Of a stretch of DNA of 64,000 bases, positions 9,717 to 19,678 are shown one piece after another; positions within the stretch are counted from its first letter, which is position 1, and every line of letters begins with the position of its first letter. The position numbers and the translations under genes are program-made. The notes under the pieces were generated by a model. That model had not been told where the DNA came from and did no database searches. It was given only the letters and a program-made list of their open reading frames with translations. Source of the DNA: Methylotenera sp. (GTDB lineage Bacteria; Pseudomonadota; Gammaproteobacteria; Burkholderiales; Methylophilaceae); assembly GCA_013141075.1 (NCBI GenBank), contig JABFRQ010000001.1, forward strand, positions 434,001 to 498,000. The letters run 5' to 3'.

Positions 9717-10843
9717 TATTCGCCACCTAAGCCAAGCCAAGTACCTTTAATAGCCGAGATTCCTGAAACCGCAATGCGTTCATCGCCTTTAAAGCTTGCG
9801 TCAACGACAGCCTCATCGCCTTGCTCAGAAATCACCTTCACTTTTACTGGGTGAAAGCCATTTTTAGTTTGCACAAACACCAGCGCATCTACACCTTGCC
9901 GCGCCAATGCTGATTTCGGCACGCTAAAGTGTTGTGCCTGCGCACCAAGGCTAATCTCTGCCTCAACCATTTGCCCAGGTGAAAGCTTTTCAGTGCCTTG
10001 CGTAATTTCAGCACGTAAATGCATGGTTTGATCTGCCTTATTCACATTGCGAATTACCGCAATAAGTTTGCCGCTGGCTTTTAGCTTAGGTACTTGCACT
10101 GGCATGCCAATTTTAACAAAAGGCAAACCTTCAAGCGGCGCATGAATTTCTAACCAAAGCGTTTTTAATTGAGCAATGCGGTAAAGCGGCATGGCCATAT
10201 CTACACGCTGACCTGTTGTTACCATTTGCTCAAGTACTTGGCCGCTAATAGGCGCAGTAATGGCAATGCCACTATTCATGCCTGTAGTTGGGCTCATTTT
10301 ACTAATGGCGCCATCACTCATGCCAGCCAAACGTAGCGCTTGCTTGCGCTGTGCTAATGAAGCGCTGACTTCTTCATGCGCGCTTTCAGTTTCTAAATGG
10401 CGGCGCTGTGGAATGATGCCGTCTTTAAATAACTCTGCATCTCGCGCTAAATTTTTTGCTGCGAGCTTCTTTTGAGTGAGCGCCTGCAAATAATCACGTT
10501 GTAAGGCTAATAAATCTGGGCTGGTTAAATGAGCCATTAACTGACCTTTTTTTACTTCTTGCCCAGCTGCGACATACAATTGGTCTAGCAAGCCTGACTG
10601 CGGCGCGCTCACTACGCGCTCTTGCCCAACTGGCACCATAATCTCGGCTGGAAAACGACGGCTATTCAGCATCGTATTTTTGCCAATGGGCGACACTGCC
10701 ACCCCCAAGCTTTGTTGCTGAGCCTTAGTCATAACAACCTCGGTCATCACCGCATCTGCCGCTTGCGCTTTGCCGATAAGTGAAAAGAGCATAATGCTTG
10801 GTAAAACCACTTTAAGTACATTTTTAAATACAGTGTAAATCAT
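9716..10843 (-). CDS. czcB: RND efflux periplasmic adaptor subunit (CzcB/HlyD family)
   Basis: 375 residues with a signal peptide (to about residue 28, AQA-AD). A lipoyl-like half-motif (VVSAPQSGLLDQLYVAAGQEVKKGQ) is followed by a coiled hairpin (about 110-165), the second lipoyl half (ITAPISGQVLEQMVTTGQ) and a beta-barrel domain. It links the inner-membrane pump to the outer-membrane channel. It overlaps both neighbours (4 bases with the channel gene, 1 base with the pump gene). No His-rich metal-binding N terminus is seen. Confidence 0.88.
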   Translation of the reverse strand: MIYTVFKNVLKVVLPSIMLFSLIGKAQAADAVMTEVVMTKAQQQSLGVAVSPIGKNTMLNSRRFPAEIMVPVGQERVVSAPQSGLLDQLYVAAGQEVKKGQLMAHLTSPDLLALQRDYLQALTQKKLAAKNLARDAELFKDGIIPQRRHLETESAHEEVSASLAQRKQALRLAGMSDGAISKMSPTTGMNSGIAITAPISGQVLEQMVTTGQRVDMAMPLYRIAQLKTLWLEIHAPLEGLPFVKIGMPVQVPKLKASGKLIAVIRNVNKADQTMHLRAEITQGTEKLSPGQMVEAEISLGAQAQHFSVPKSALARQGVDALVFVQTKNGFHPVKVKVISEQGDEAVVDASFKGDERIAVSGISAIKGTWLGLGGE

Positions 10844-12096
10844 GGAAGAACTCCTACAGCTTGGTTATAGCGGGCAATGTCCCACTGCACTTGAATTTTG
10901 CGGCTAGTAAATGCGCGTTCGGCTTCATAAGCTTGCGCTTGCACGCGCATTAAACTCACTAAATCTGTTTCACCCAATTGAAAAGCCTTTTGCGCAAGTG
11001 TTGCGCTCTCTTTAGCAATTTCATATTGTTTAGTCACAATCACCAACTCGGCACGGCTCACATTCAAATTATGTTCGGCTTCATGCATCATAATATCCAT
11101 GGCGTTTCTAAGCGTTTCACGTTCAGTTAACGCGTTGCCAACACCTAGCTCAGCCGCGGCTTTAATAGGCGCAGCGCGTGTTTCACCGCCAAATGGAATA
11201 CGCACTTTTACGCCCACACTTTGGTTAGACATATCATCGAACGCGCCTTTAGTACTGCGCATATTTAATAATACTTGCAGGTTTTCGCGGCCCTCAATTT
11301 GCGCTAAATTGCGCTCTGTTTCGGCCAAGCCGACTTTAGATTCAGCTTCTGCCCAAATAGAGGATTGTCTGTAATCTTCTAAAGCAGATTGAGTTTCTTC
11401 ATAACTTGCAGGAATCTCACGCAAACCTGTGAGTAAAATATAGCGGTTACGCGCATGCATCACCTCTGCCTCAGCACGTAATTTTTCTTTCTCTGCCCGC
11501 AACGTTTCTTGCTCGGCTAACATGGCATCTGTTTTGGCCATCTCGCCAGCTTTGTAGCGCCTTTCAACATCATGCTGAAGCTTGCTGGCAAGCCCATGTT
11601 TATTGACCGCTAACGCGTAGTTGCTTTCATTCATAGCGATATCCCACAGGGCATCGCGTAGCTGACCAGCCACTTGCAGCCTCAAGCTTTCGCGGCCTGC
11701 ACTCAGGTTAGACTTAGTCGCGTCCACCACTTTTAAGCGATTATTACGCTGGTTCGGCAGCCATATTGGTACTTCTAAATCTGCTTGCCATTCGCGCTCA
11801 CCTCGGCCACTGCCAAGCATGTCATTTTGATGTCCAAGACTAATGGCTGGCGATGATGGCAGCATAGATTTTGCCACTATATTTTTTGCATTCACGCCAT
11901 ATTCACGTGATTGCATCATCGCCTGCATGGGGCTGCGTGCCACCGTTTTTTCTAACACATCGTGCAATTGCAAGCTTGGGTTCACATTCAATACATCAAT
12001 GTGGCTACTCTCGTGCGGCATGGTTACTTCGCCAATCGCAAAAAGTGGAAATAGCCAAAAAAGTGCAATGGCTACCTGTAGTTGAGTTCGAGTCAT
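10840..12096 (-). CDS. czcC: TolC-family outer membrane efflux protein (CzcC-like)
   Basis: 418 residues with a signal peptide (ending near FAIGEV). Two repeated alpha-helical hairpin regions typical of outer membrane efflux proteins are visible (for example ANNN-type heptads at AEQETLRAEKEKLRAEAEVMHARNRY and LVIVTKQYEIAKESATLAQKAFQLGETDLVSLMRVQ). It is the first gene of the czcCBA-DUF3240 transcription unit and forms the outer channel of the efflux complex. The upstream region carries a CTTAAG-N5-CTTAAG direct repeat. Confidence 0.88.
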   Translation of the reverse strand: MTRTQLQVAIALFWLFPLFAIGEVTMPHESSHIDVLNVNPSLQLHDVLEKTVARSPMQAMMQSREYGVNAKNIVAKSMLPSSPAISLGHQNDMLGSGRGEREWQADLEVPIWLPNQRNNRLKVVDATKSNLSAGRESLRLQVAGQLRDALWDIAMNESNYALAVNKHGLASKLQHDVERRYKAGEMAKTDAMLAEQETLRAEKEKLRAEAEVMHARNRYILLTGLREIPASYEETQSALEDYRQSSIWAEAESKVGLAETERNLAQIEGRENLQVLLNMRSTKGAFDDMSNQSVGVKVRIPFGGETRAAPIKAAAELGVGNALTERETLRNAMDIMMHEAEHNLNVSRAELVIVTKQYEIAKESATLAQKAFQLGETDLVSLMRVQAQAYEAERAFTSRKIQVQWDIARYNQAVGVLP

Positions 12097-12220
12097 AATT
12101 TTAACCTGTTATTTTGCACTATAAAATTGCTAGTGGTGCATCGGTAGTTTTGATTGTCAACAATATTACGCGCATAAAAATCCTGCTTAAATTGAGATTG
12201 GCGCAGTATGTCTGCCAATT

Positions 12221-12237
12221 CTTAAGGTTTTCTTAAG
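12221..12237 (-). promoter_or_regulatory. PmrA/QseB-type response regulator box upstream of czcCBA
   Basis: CTTAAG (12221-12226), 5 bases, CTTAAG (12232-12237). This matches the half-site and spacing of OmpR-class regulators of the PmrA type (YTTAAK-N5-YTTAAK). It lies about 125 bases upstream of the czcC start in an intergenic region shared with ybeY. Which gene it controls is inferred; no regulator or sensor gene is in the window. Confidence 0.5.
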
Positions 12238-12329
12238 AATGATTTAACACTTTAAACTAAACGCCAAAACCGCGCTTCATTTTGTCACAGCACTTGTAAT
12301 TGAAAGTGACTTTCGCTAGTCTATTGACT

Positions 12330-12767
12330 ATGCCAAAACTGCACATTACAACCCAAATTGCTTGCGAGCAAGCTGATATTCCACCTAAAAATTTATTTCG
12401 TAAATGGGCGCTGACGGCGATTCGGGTCGATACCGAAGTAACGATTCGCATCGTGGATGAAGCTGAAGGTCGCGCCTTAAATAAAGCGTATCGGGGTAAA
12501 GATTATGCGACAAATGTGCTGACTTTTCCTATTACCGAAGAGCCGCATTTAATGGGCGATATTGTGATTTGCGCGCCAGTAGTGGCTTCTGAAGCCTTAG
12601 CTCAGCACAAGCCGCTAGTTGCGCATTATGCTCATTTAACAGTGCATGGCATTTTGCATTTACATGGGTACGACCACGAAATTGAAGCGCAAGCTACACT
12701 AATGGAGGGTTTAGAAACTGCAATTATCACAAAATTAGGGTATGCTAACCCTTATCTCATTACATAG
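12330..12767 (+). CDS. ybeY: Endoribonuclease YbeY, rRNA maturation factor
   Basis: 145 residues. The metal-binding motif HGILHLHGYDHE near residues 110-121 is the family signature (H-x3-H-x5-H), and NKAYRGKDYATNVLTFP is the conserved central part. YbeY acts in 16S rRNA 3' end processing and ribosome quality control. The ATG at 12330 is preferred over an upstream TTG (12300) because MPKLHITTQ matches usual N termini. corC follows 8 bases later, as in many proteobacteria; the usual upstream phoH-like gene (ybeZ) is absent here. Confidence 0.93.
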   Translation: MPKLHITTQIACEQADIPPKNLFRKWALTAIRVDTEVTIRIVDEAEGRALNKAYRGKDYATNVLTFPITEEPHLMGDIVICAPVVASEALAQHKPLVAHYAHLTVHGILHLHGYDHEIEAQATLMEGLETAIITKLGYANPYLIT

Positions 12768-12775
12768 GACGCCTA

Positions 12776-13627
12776 ATGGCTGCCGAGTCGGAAAAACCTA
12801 GCAACAAACCTAGCTTGTTGGAGCGATTAAGTCACTTTTTACTGCACGAGCCTGAAGATCGCGAGCAGCTCATCACCTTGCTACACGGGGCTTATGAAAA
12901 CAGCCTGATGGATGCAGATTCGCTCGCCATGATAGAAGGCGTGTTGCAAGTGAGCGAGATGCAAGTACGCGATATTATGATTCCTCGTTCGCAAATGGAT
13001 GTCATTGACATCACCCACGCCCCAGAAACCTTTATTCCACATGTGATTGAAACCGCGCACTCGCGCTTTCCTGTCATTGAAGACGATAAAAATGATGTCA
13101 TTGGCATTTTGCTTGCTAAAGATTTACTGCGCTATTATGCGGGTGAAGACTTTGAAGTACGCGACATGTTGCGCCCAGCCGTGTTTATTCCTGAATCAAA
13201 ACGTTTAAATGTACTGCTAAAAGAATTTCGTAGCAATCGTAATCATATTGCTATTGTGGTGGATGAATACGGTGGCGTGGCAGGCATGGTGACAATTGAA
13301 GACGTACTTGAGCAAATTGTTGGCGACATTGAAGATGAATACGATTACGACGAAGATGAAGACAATATTATTCAAAATGCAGACGGCCAATATCGCGTAA
13401 AAGCGCTGACCGAAGTTGCAGACTTTAACGAAACGGTTGGCACTACATTAAGTGATGAAGAGTTTTCAACCGTAGGTGGCTTGGTGGTGCATCAATTTGG
13501 GCATTTACCTAAACGTGATGATGAAATTTCATTTAACGGCTTACGCATAAAAATATTGCGTGCAGATAGTCGTCGCTTGCATAGCTTTATGGTGAAAGTA
13601 TTATCAGAAACTGCCGATGAAATGTAG
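12776..13627 (+). CDS. corC: CBS-domain transporter-associated protein CorC (HlyC/CorC family)
   Basis: 283 residues. A pair of CBS domains (about 65-185, VRDIMIPRSQMDVID and VVDEYGGVAGMVTIEDVLEQIVGDIEDEYD) is followed by a C-terminal CorC/HlyC transporter-associated domain. There is no membrane domain, so it is the short soluble form linked to magnesium/cobalt homeostasis. It is co-transcribed with ybeY. lnt would usually follow directly; here an inverted mscL gene lies in between. Confidence 0.92.
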   Translation: MAAESEKPSNKPSLLERLSHFLLHEPEDREQLITLLHGAYENSLMDADSLAMIEGVLQVSEMQVRDIMIPRSQMDVIDITHAPETFIPHVIETAHSRFPVIEDDKNDVIGILLAKDLLRYYAGEDFEVRDMLRPAVFIPESKRLNVLLKEFRSNRNHIAIVVDEYGGVAGMVTIEDVLEQIVGDIEDEYDYDEDEDNIIQNADGQYRVKALTEVADFNETVGTTLSDEEFSTVGGLVVHQFGHLPKRDDEISFNGLRIKILRADSRRLHSFMVKVLSETADEM

Positions 13628-13665
13628 TTAAAAAAACAGTCGAAAAGAGCACCTACTCCATACCA

Positions 13666-13704
13666 ATGCTCTGAAAGCCGCACTAACGTTGCCTCGCAGG
13701 GCAT
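13666..13704. repeat. Palindromic repeat, CTGCGAGCC family (copy B)
   Basis: ATGCTCTGAAAGCC (13666-13679) pairs imperfectly with GCCTCGCAGGGCAT (13691-13704). It is followed by a tail with the palindrome CTCTCGAGAG and T runs; a similar tail (CTCGCGAG plus Ts) follows the copy at 42386. Confidence 0.7.
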
Positions 13705-13721
13705 CAATTTTCTCTCGAGAG

Positions 13722-13771
13722 TTTTTAGGCAATAAAAAAGGGCTTTTCAGCCCTTTTTTATTGCCTAAAAA
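13722..13771. terminator. Bidirectional intrinsic terminator between corC and mscL
   Basis: A perfect 23-bp stem (13722-13744 with 13749-13771) around the 4-base loop TTTC. Runs of T flank a GC core (GGGCT/AGCCC) on both strands, so it can end both corC and mscL transcripts. Confidence 0.9.
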
Positions 13772-13779
13772 TCTAGCGC

Positions 13780-14193
13780 TTATTTTTTCAAAGCATCACG
13801 AATTTCACGCAACAATACAATGTCATCTGGCGTAGGTGCTGGTGCAGCAGCAGCTTCTGCTTTTTTCATTCTATTCATCAATTTAACCATTTGGAAAATA
13901 ACAAAAGCCAAAATCAAAAAGTTAATTGCAATAGTCAAAAAGTTACCGTAAGCAAGCACAGAGCCTAATTTTTTAGCCTCTACTAGCGGCAAACCAGCGG
14001 CTTGGCCACTGAACGCAACATACATATTTGAAAAATCCACATTACCAATAACTTTACCAACAATTGGCATAATAATATCGCCCACCATAGAGTCAATAAT
14101 CTTACCAAACGCACCGCCGATAATCACACCAACGGCTAAATCCATTACGTTGCCTTTAAGGGCAAACTCTTTAAATTCTGATGCCATGCTCAT
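13780..14193 (-). CDS. mscL: Large-conductance mechanosensitive channel MscL
   Basis: 137 residues, usual length. The N-terminal helix and first membrane segment ([37 protein letters not shown]) are the MscL signature; a second membrane segment (about 79-100) and a charged C-terminal helix follow. It opens under osmotic downshock to release solutes. A second ATG at 14187 is also possible. The gene is transcribed against its neighbours and sits between corC and lnt, which are adjacent in many relatives. Confidence 0.96.
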   Translation of the reverse strand: MSMASEFKEFALKGNVMDLAVGVIIGGAFGKIIDSMVGDIIMPIVGKVIGNVDFSNMYVAFSGQAAGLPLVEAKKLGSVLAYGNFLTIAINFLILAFVIFQMVKLMNRMKKAEAAAAPAPTPDDIVLLREIRDALKK

Positions 14194-14377
14194 ATATTAT
14201 CTCCCGAAAATTTTTAAATAATATGTCATTTAAAATACATACTTTTATTACGGCGTTAAATATAGTGCTTAACTAGGCTGGGTGTCAATCACCACATCAT
14301 GTAAGTTGCTGTGGTGATTGTTAATTATTGTTATTTGGCGAACCCTTACTTTGCTTAATCAAGCTACAATTTAGCCC

Positions 14378-15889
14378 ATGCAAAAATTTAATATTAAAGC
14401 CTTTTTTTTACCACTAAAACTTTTTTCATTAGGCGCAATTTGTGTGCTTGGTTTCGCGCCATTCTATTTTTATCCTGCCAGCATTTTATCGCTCATCGGC
14501 CTATTTTATTATTGGCATCAAAGCAACACGCCCAAGCAGGCCGCCATTGCTGGCTTTATTTACGGCTTAGGTTTGTTCGGCACAGGTATTTATTGGATAT
14601 ACATTAGCTTGCATGATTTTGGCAATATGCCGATGCTATTTGCGGGCTTGGTCACTTTTTTACTGTGTGCGTTTATGGCGCTGTTTCCTGCGCTGGTGGG
14701 GTTTTTAAGCATCAAATTTTCTGGCTCAAAACCCCAAATTAGGCTCATAGCGATTCCTGTATTGTGGGCGTTGGCAGATTGGACTAGAGGCTGGATTTTT
14801 ACTGGCTTTCCGTGGCTTACCATAGGCTACAGCCAAGTGCCTTATAGTGCCCTTGCTGGCTACATGCCGATTATCGGCGTATATGGCGTTTCAATGATTA
14901 CGGGTTTTATCGCTAGCTTGATTGGTTTTTGGTTAGCTAAAAAGCCAATTTCTGCCGTTTGGCGGCGCAATAGCATTGCCGCAATTTTTCTAATTTGGGT
15001 GACAGGTAGCGTTCTAAAATGGGTAGAATGGACAGCGCCGACTGGTAAGCCAATATCGGTGGCGTTATTGCAGGGCAATATTTCGCAAGATATTAAATGG
15101 GCACCAGAAACCGCCATGCGCACGCTTAAGCAATATTTAGACATGGCAGAAGCAAGCGATGCCAAGCTAATTATCATGCCAGAAACCGCCATGCCAGTGC
15201 TTTCTAGCGAGCTGCCAAATGAGCTGGTTACCCGCTTGCAGCAACACGTCAAGAAAAACCAAGGCGCAATTTTAGTAGGCGTAGTTGAACGTGAAAATGG
15301 AGAATACTTCAACAGCGTGTTAAGCATTAACGCGGCTAAGCCAGAAGTTTATCGTAAATCTCACTTAGTGCCGTTTGGCGAATTTATTCCGCTAAAAATT
15401 GCGTTAGGCTGGGTGTATAGCGATTTACTCAACATGCCGCTTAGCGATTTATCGCGCGGTAGCATTCACCAACAACCCATGGATATCGCGGGTGAAAAAG
15501 TTGCCGTTAATATTTGTTATGAAGACGTATTTGGCGAAGAAATTATCCGCCAGTTGCCGCAAGCCACCTTGCTGGTGAATGCTAGTAACGACGCCTGGTA
15601 TGGCACTTCTTACGCAGCAGACCAGCACATGCAGTTTAGCCAAGCCCGCGCGCTAGAAACTGGTCGCACCGTTTTGCGCGCTACCAACACGGGCGCCACC
15701 GCCATAATAGACTCGCACGGCTATGTGTTAGCGCATGCGCCGCACTTTACCACCACCACACTCAACGTGCAGGCGCAAGGCTACAGCGGTAGCACGCCTT
15801 ATGTGCGCTGGGGCAATTGGCTATTTTTAAGCATTTGTTTTGCGGCGTTATTCTTTATATTTTTAGCAAGTAGGCGCAAAACCAAGTAA
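14378..15889 (+). CDS. lnt: Apolipoprotein N-acyltransferase
   Basis: 503 residues. About six membrane segments (1-215) precede a nitrilase-fold domain (about 225-480). The catalytic Glu, Lys and Cys lie in IIMPETAMP, in the region of YRKSHLVPFGEF and in AVNICYEDVFGEE. Lnt adds the third acyl chain to lipoproteins in the inner membrane. No ribosome site is seen; a TACAAT -10-like element ends 7 bases before the ATG, so the transcript may have little or no leader. Confidence 0.94.
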   Translation: MQKFNIKAFFLPLKLFSLGAICVLGFAPFYFYPASILSLIGLFYYWHQSNTPKQAAIAGFIYGLGLFGTGIYWIYISLHDFGNMPMLFAGLVTFLLCAFMALFPALVGFLSIKFSGSKPQIRLIAIPVLWALADWTRGWIFTGFPWLTIGYSQVPYSALAGYMPIIGVYGVSMITGFIASLIGFWLAKKPISAVWRRNSIAAIFLIWVTGSVLKWVEWTAPTGKPISVALLQGNISQDIKWAPETAMRTLKQYLDMAEASDAKLIIMPETAMPVLSSELPNELVTRLQQHVKKNQGAILVGVVERENGEYFNSVLSINAAKPEVYRKSHLVPFGEFIPLKIALGWVYSDLLNMPLSDLSRGSIHQQPMDIAGEKVAVNICYEDVFGEEIIRQLPQATLLVNASNDAWYGTSYAADQHMQFSQARALETGRTVLRATNTGATAIIDSHGYVLAHAPHFTTTTLNVQAQGYSGSTPYVRWGNWLFLSICFAALFFIFLASRRKTK

Positions 15890-15922
15890 AATCTAACCTT
15901 TCGCGCTTTTAGATGATAAAAC

Positions 15923-16846
15923 ATGGCATTAACCTTTCAACAAATCATACTCACCCTGCAAAATTATTGGTCAGACCGTGGTTGCGCGTTACTGCAATCT
16001 TACGACATGGAAGTAGGCGCAGGCACTAGCCACACAGCTACATTCTTGCGCTCTTTAGGCCCAGAGCCGTGGAAAGCCGCTTATGTGCAGCCAAGCCGCC
16101 GTCCAAAAGATGGCCGTTACGGTGAAAACCCTAACCGTTTGCAACACTATTACCAATTTCAAGTAGTACTAAAACCCGCGCCAGCGGATATTTTAGAGCT
16201 TTATTTAGGCTCACTTGAAGCACTGGGTTTTGACCTCAAAAAGAATGACATCCGTTTTGTAGAAGATGACTGGGAAAACCCAACTCTAGGCGCATGGGGT
16301 CTAGGCTGGGAAGTGTGGCTAAACGGTATGGAAGTCACGCAATTCACTTATTTTCAGCAAGTAGGCGGCATTAACTGCAAACCAATTACAGGTGAAATTA
16401 CTTACGGCTTAGAGCGCTTGGCCATGTATTTGCAAGGCGTAGATAACGTTTACGATTTAACTTGGACAGACGGTTTAAGCTACGGTGATGTGTATTTGCA
16501 AAATGAAAAAGAGCAGTCAGCTTATAACTTTGAGCATTCAGATTCAGACTTTCTGTTCACCGCATTTACTGCACATGAAAAACAAGCGTTACACCTCATT
16601 GAAGCCAAGCTTGCCCTACCCGCTTACGAACAAGTGCTAAAAGCCGCACATACCTTTAACTTGCTAGATGCCCGTGGCGCAATCAGCGTGACCGAACGCG
16701 CAGGCTACATTGGCCGCATTCGCAACCTAGCACGTGCCGTTGCCGCAAGTTACTTAGATAGCCGCGCTAGACTAGGCTTCCCCTTGGCGCCAAAAGATTG
16801 GGCAGATGAAGTATTAACAGATTTAGCTAAGAAAGCAGCCGCATGA
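15923..16846 (+). CDS. glyQ: Glycine-tRNA ligase alpha subunit
   Basis: 307 residues, the usual length. The sequence begins [22 protein letters not shown] and contains the conserved EVGAGT and [25 protein letters not shown] segments of the alpha subunit of heterotetrameric GlyRS. It provides the aminoacylation active site. It is followed by glyS with a 4-base ATGA overlap. Confidence 0.98.
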   Translation: MALTFQQIILTLQNYWSDRGCALLQSYDMEVGAGTSHTATFLRSLGPEPWKAAYVQPSRRPKDGRYGENPNRLQHYYQFQVVLKPAPADILELYLGSLEALGFDLKKNDIRFVEDDWENPTLGAWGLGWEVWLNGMEVTQFTYFQQVGGINCKPITGEITYGLERLAMYLQGVDNVYDLTWTDGLSYGDVYLQNEKEQSAYNFEHSDSDFLFTAFTAHEKQALHLIEAKLALPAYEQVLKAAHTFNLLDARGAISVTERAGYIGRIRNLARAVAASYLDSRARLGFPLAPKDWADEVLTDLAKKAAA

Positions 16847-18963
16847 GTATGAAAAATTTATTATTAGAATTATTTGTAGAAGAACTGCCGCCAAAGGCTT
16901 TAAACAAGCTCGGCGAGGCATTTTCTAGCGTGTTATTTGAAACATTAAAATCGCAAGGTTTAGTAGTTGAAAATTCTGTGGTTACTGCTTACGCATCGCC
17001 GCGCCGTTTAGCGGTGCATGCCACCAATATTCTCGCCATTGCGCCCAATAAAACCTCTACGCAAAAACTCATGCCTGTGAGCGTGGGCTTGGATGCTAGC
17101 GGCAACGCCACTCCCGCGCTCATTAAGCGTTTGCAAGGCATGGGGTTAGATGAAACCAGCGTGCCTAAGCTTACCAAACAAATGGATGGCAAAAATGAGG
17201 CGCTATTTTTAGACGTAATGCAAAAAGGCGTTGCACTTAAAGATGGCCTGCAAACCGCACTCAATGAGGCGATTGCTAAACTGCCCATTCCAAAAGTGAT
17301 GACTTATCAATTAGCCGATGGCTGGAGTAGCGTGAATTTTGTGCGCCCAGCGCATGGTTTGGTGGCGATGCATGGCGCGGATGTTGTGCCTATCACCGCG
17401 CTAGGCTTGGCTTCTGGCAATGCTACGCAAGGCCACCGATTTGAAGCCGCTGTTTCGCCAGTTATGCTAAAAAATGCCGACACCTACGCCGAGCAACTGA
17501 AAACAGAAGGCGCAGTCATTGCCAGCTTTGCAGAGCGCCGCGCAGAAATTGTGCGCCAATTAAATGCAGCCGCAGCAAAACAAAATCTGAAACCAATTGA
17601 GGACGAAGCGTTACTTGATGAAGTAACCGCACTTGTTGAGCGACCTAATGTATTGCTCGGCCAGTTTGAAGAAATTTACCTTCAAGTGCCGCAAGAATGT
17701 TTGATTCTAACCATGAAGGCGAATCAAAAATACTTTCCGTTGTTAGATGCAAGCGGCAAATTAACGAACAAATTTTTAATCGTTTCAAATATCAGCCCTG
17801 CCGACCCAAGTGCGGTGATTCAAGGCAACGAGCGCGTAGTGCGCCCACGTTTGGCAGATGCTAAATTCTTCTTTGACCAAGACCGTAAGAAGACTTTAGA
17901 AAGTCGTATTGAAGGCTTGAGCAAAGTGGTTTATCACAATAAATTAGGTAGTCAAGGCGAGCGTAATTTTCGCGTGACGAACATATCAGTTTTGGTAGCC
18001 AATATGATAGGTGGTGAAGCATTATGGAAAAAAGCAGAACTGGCAGCTAAGTTATCTAAAACTGATTTAGTCACAGATATGGTTGGCGAATTTCCTGAAT
18101 TACAAGGCATTATGGGGCGCTATTATGCGCAACATGAAGGCTTAGATGACGATGTGGCTTATGCGATTGAAGACCACTACAAACCGCGCTTTTCTGGCGA
18201 TGAATTACCTCGTAATAATGTGGGAATTAGTATTGCACTTGGCGACAAACTTGAAACTCTAGTAGGATTATTTGGAATTGGAGAAAAGCCAACTGGTGAT
18301 AAAGATCCATTTGCTCTAAGGCGTCATGCGCTAGGAATTATCCGTTTACTAATGGAAAATGACCTAAAAATCCAGTTTAACTATTTAATAGAAACTGCGT
18401 TTTTAAATGTTTGGTTTACAAAACTAAATACCGATGTAAGGGATGAAATTATTGCCAACCTAAACTTATTTATTGTTGAGCGATTAAGCAATTATCTCAA
18501 GGATAAAGATTTTGCAGGGCTAAATGTTGATGCTGTTTTGGCTTTAAATCCACAAAACTTATATGAAATTCCTAAATATCTAAATGCCGTTGAAGTGTTT
18601 TCTGGCTTGCCAGAAGCCCCCGCCCTAGCTGCCGCTAACAAGCGTGTTGGCAATATTTTGAAAAAAGTTGAAGGCGAAGTAAAAGCTGAAGTAAACACTA
18701 ACTTGCTGCAAGAACCTGCAGAAATCGCACTTAACGCGGCATTGAGCCAAGTAAAACCTGAAGCTGACAAGCTATTTGAGAGTGGCGACTACACAGCCTC
18801 ACTTAAATCACTCGCCGCCTTAAAAGCGCCTGTTGATGCTTTCTTTGATAACGTGATGGTGAATGCTGAAAACGCTGATCTAAAAGCAAATCGTTTAGGA
18901 TTATTGGCTACTTTGCATCAAGCCATGAACCGCGTGGCGGATTTATCTAAACTCGCGAGTTGA
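16843..18963 (+). CDS. glyS: Glycine-tRNA ligase beta subunit
   Basis: 706 residues, full family length. It begins with [15 protein letters not shown] and contains [28 protein letters not shown] and the HD-like stretch, with an anticodon-binding C terminus (about 590-700). Partner of GlyQ in Gly-tRNA formation. Translation is coupled to glyQ by overlap. A second Met two codons in is an equally possible start. Confidence 0.98.
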   Translation: MSMKNLLLELFVEELPPKALNKLGEAFSSVLFETLKSQGLVVENSVVTAYASPRRLAVHATNILAIAPNKTSTQKLMPVSVGLDASGNATPALIKRLQGMGLDETSVPKLTKQMDGKNEALFLDVMQKGVALKDGLQTALNEAIAKLPIPKVMTYQLADGWSSVNFVRPAHGLVAMHGADVVPITALGLASGNATQGHRFEAAVSPVMLKNADTYAEQLKTEGAVIASFAERRAEIVRQLNAAAAKQNLKPIEDEALLDEVTALVERPNVLLGQFEEIYLQVPQECLILTMKANQKYFPLLDASGKLTNKFLIVSNISPADPSAVIQGNERVVRPRLADAKFFFDQDRKKTLESRIEGLSKVVYHNKLGSQGERNFRVTNISVLVANMIGGEALWKKAELAAKLSKTDLVTDMVGEFPELQGIMGRYYAQHEGLDDDVAYAIEDHYKPRFSGDELPRNNVGISIALGDKLETLVGLFGIGEKPTGDKDPFALRRHALGIIRLLMENDLKIQFNYLIETAFLNVWFTKLNTDVRDEIIANLNLFIVERLSNYLKDKDFAGLNVDAVLALNPQNLYEIPKYLNAVEVFSGLPEAPALAAANKRVGNILKKVEGEVKAEVNTNLLQEPAEIALNAALSQVKPEADKLFESGDYTASLKSLAALKAPVDAFFDNVMVNAENADLKANRLGLLATLHQAMNRVADLSKLAS

Positions 18964-18979
18964 AAATTATGTACCTCTT

Positions 18980-19081
18980 CCGTCATTCCCGCGCAGGCGG
19001 GAATCCAGCCAAGATTATTGATGTTATTTAGCATAGTGGCATGCCAGCTGAACTGGATTCCCGTCTACACGGGAATGACGG
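18980..19081. repeat. Inverted repeat with CATTCCCG arms (Neisseria-like dispersed repeat)
   Basis: A 29-base left arm (18980-19008) and right arm (19053-19081) are complementary at 26 of 29 positions; each arm contains its own small CCCG/CGGG hairpin. Similar ATTCCCGC...GGGAATCCA repeats are known between genes of many beta- and gammaproteobacteria. Half copies occur at 23676-23704 and, more decayed, at 26300-26326. It lies between glyS and gmhB. Confidence 0.8.
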
Positions 19082-19120
19082 GCAATTTAATGATGCTGGT
19101 CTACAAATAATGGAGAACGC

Positions 19121-19678
19121 ATGAAACTCGTCATATTAGACCGCGACGGCGTAATCAACCAAGATTCCGCTAATTTCATCAAATCACCTAACGAGTGGAT
19201 TCCGATTGCGGGTAGTTTGGATGCGATTGCTTTACTCAACCAATCTGGCTTTAGAGTGGCGATTGCGACTAATCAATCTGGCGTGAGCCGCGGTTTGTTT
19301 GACATGGCCACGCTCAATAGCATTCACGACAAAATGCACCGTGAATTATCAGCTGTTGGTGGGCGTATTGATGCAATATTTTATTGTCCACACGCGGCAG
19401 ATGAGCATTGCCATTGCCGCAAACCTGATACGGGCATGATAGAAGAAATTGGCAAGCGTTTTGCCATAGATTTGAGCGGTGCGCCAGCGGTGGGCGACGC
19501 GCTACGCGACTTGCAAGCCTTTGCCAATGCGGGTTGCCAGCCAATTTTAGTACGTACAGGCAAGGGTGAAGCCACTTTAGCCGCCGCAAAAAATGCGGAT
19601 AAAGCCTTGCCCGAAAACACGTGGATTTGCGCCGATTTAGCTGAAGCGGTGCAACGCATTATTGAGGCAGATAACTAA
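19121..19678 (+). CDS. gmhB: D-glycero-beta-D-manno-heptose 1,7-bisphosphate 7-phosphatase
   Basis: 185 residues. HAD-family motif I LDRDGVIN (7-14), motif II IATNQSG, and the Cys/His zinc loop YCPHAADEHCHCRKP are those of GmhB. It removes the C7 phosphate in ADP-heptose synthesis for lipopolysaccharide core. A GGAGA ribosome site precedes the ATG. Its stop overlaps the next gene by one base (TAATG). Confidence 0.95.
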   Translation: MKLVILDRDGVINQDSANFIKSPNEWIPIAGSLDAIALLNQSGFRVAIATNQSGVSRGLFDMATLNSIHDKMHRELSAVGGRIDAIFYCPHAADEHCHCRKPDTGMIEEIGKRFAIDLSGAPAVGDALRDLQAFANAGCQPILVRTGKGEATLAAAKNADKALPENTWICADLAEAVQRIIEADN

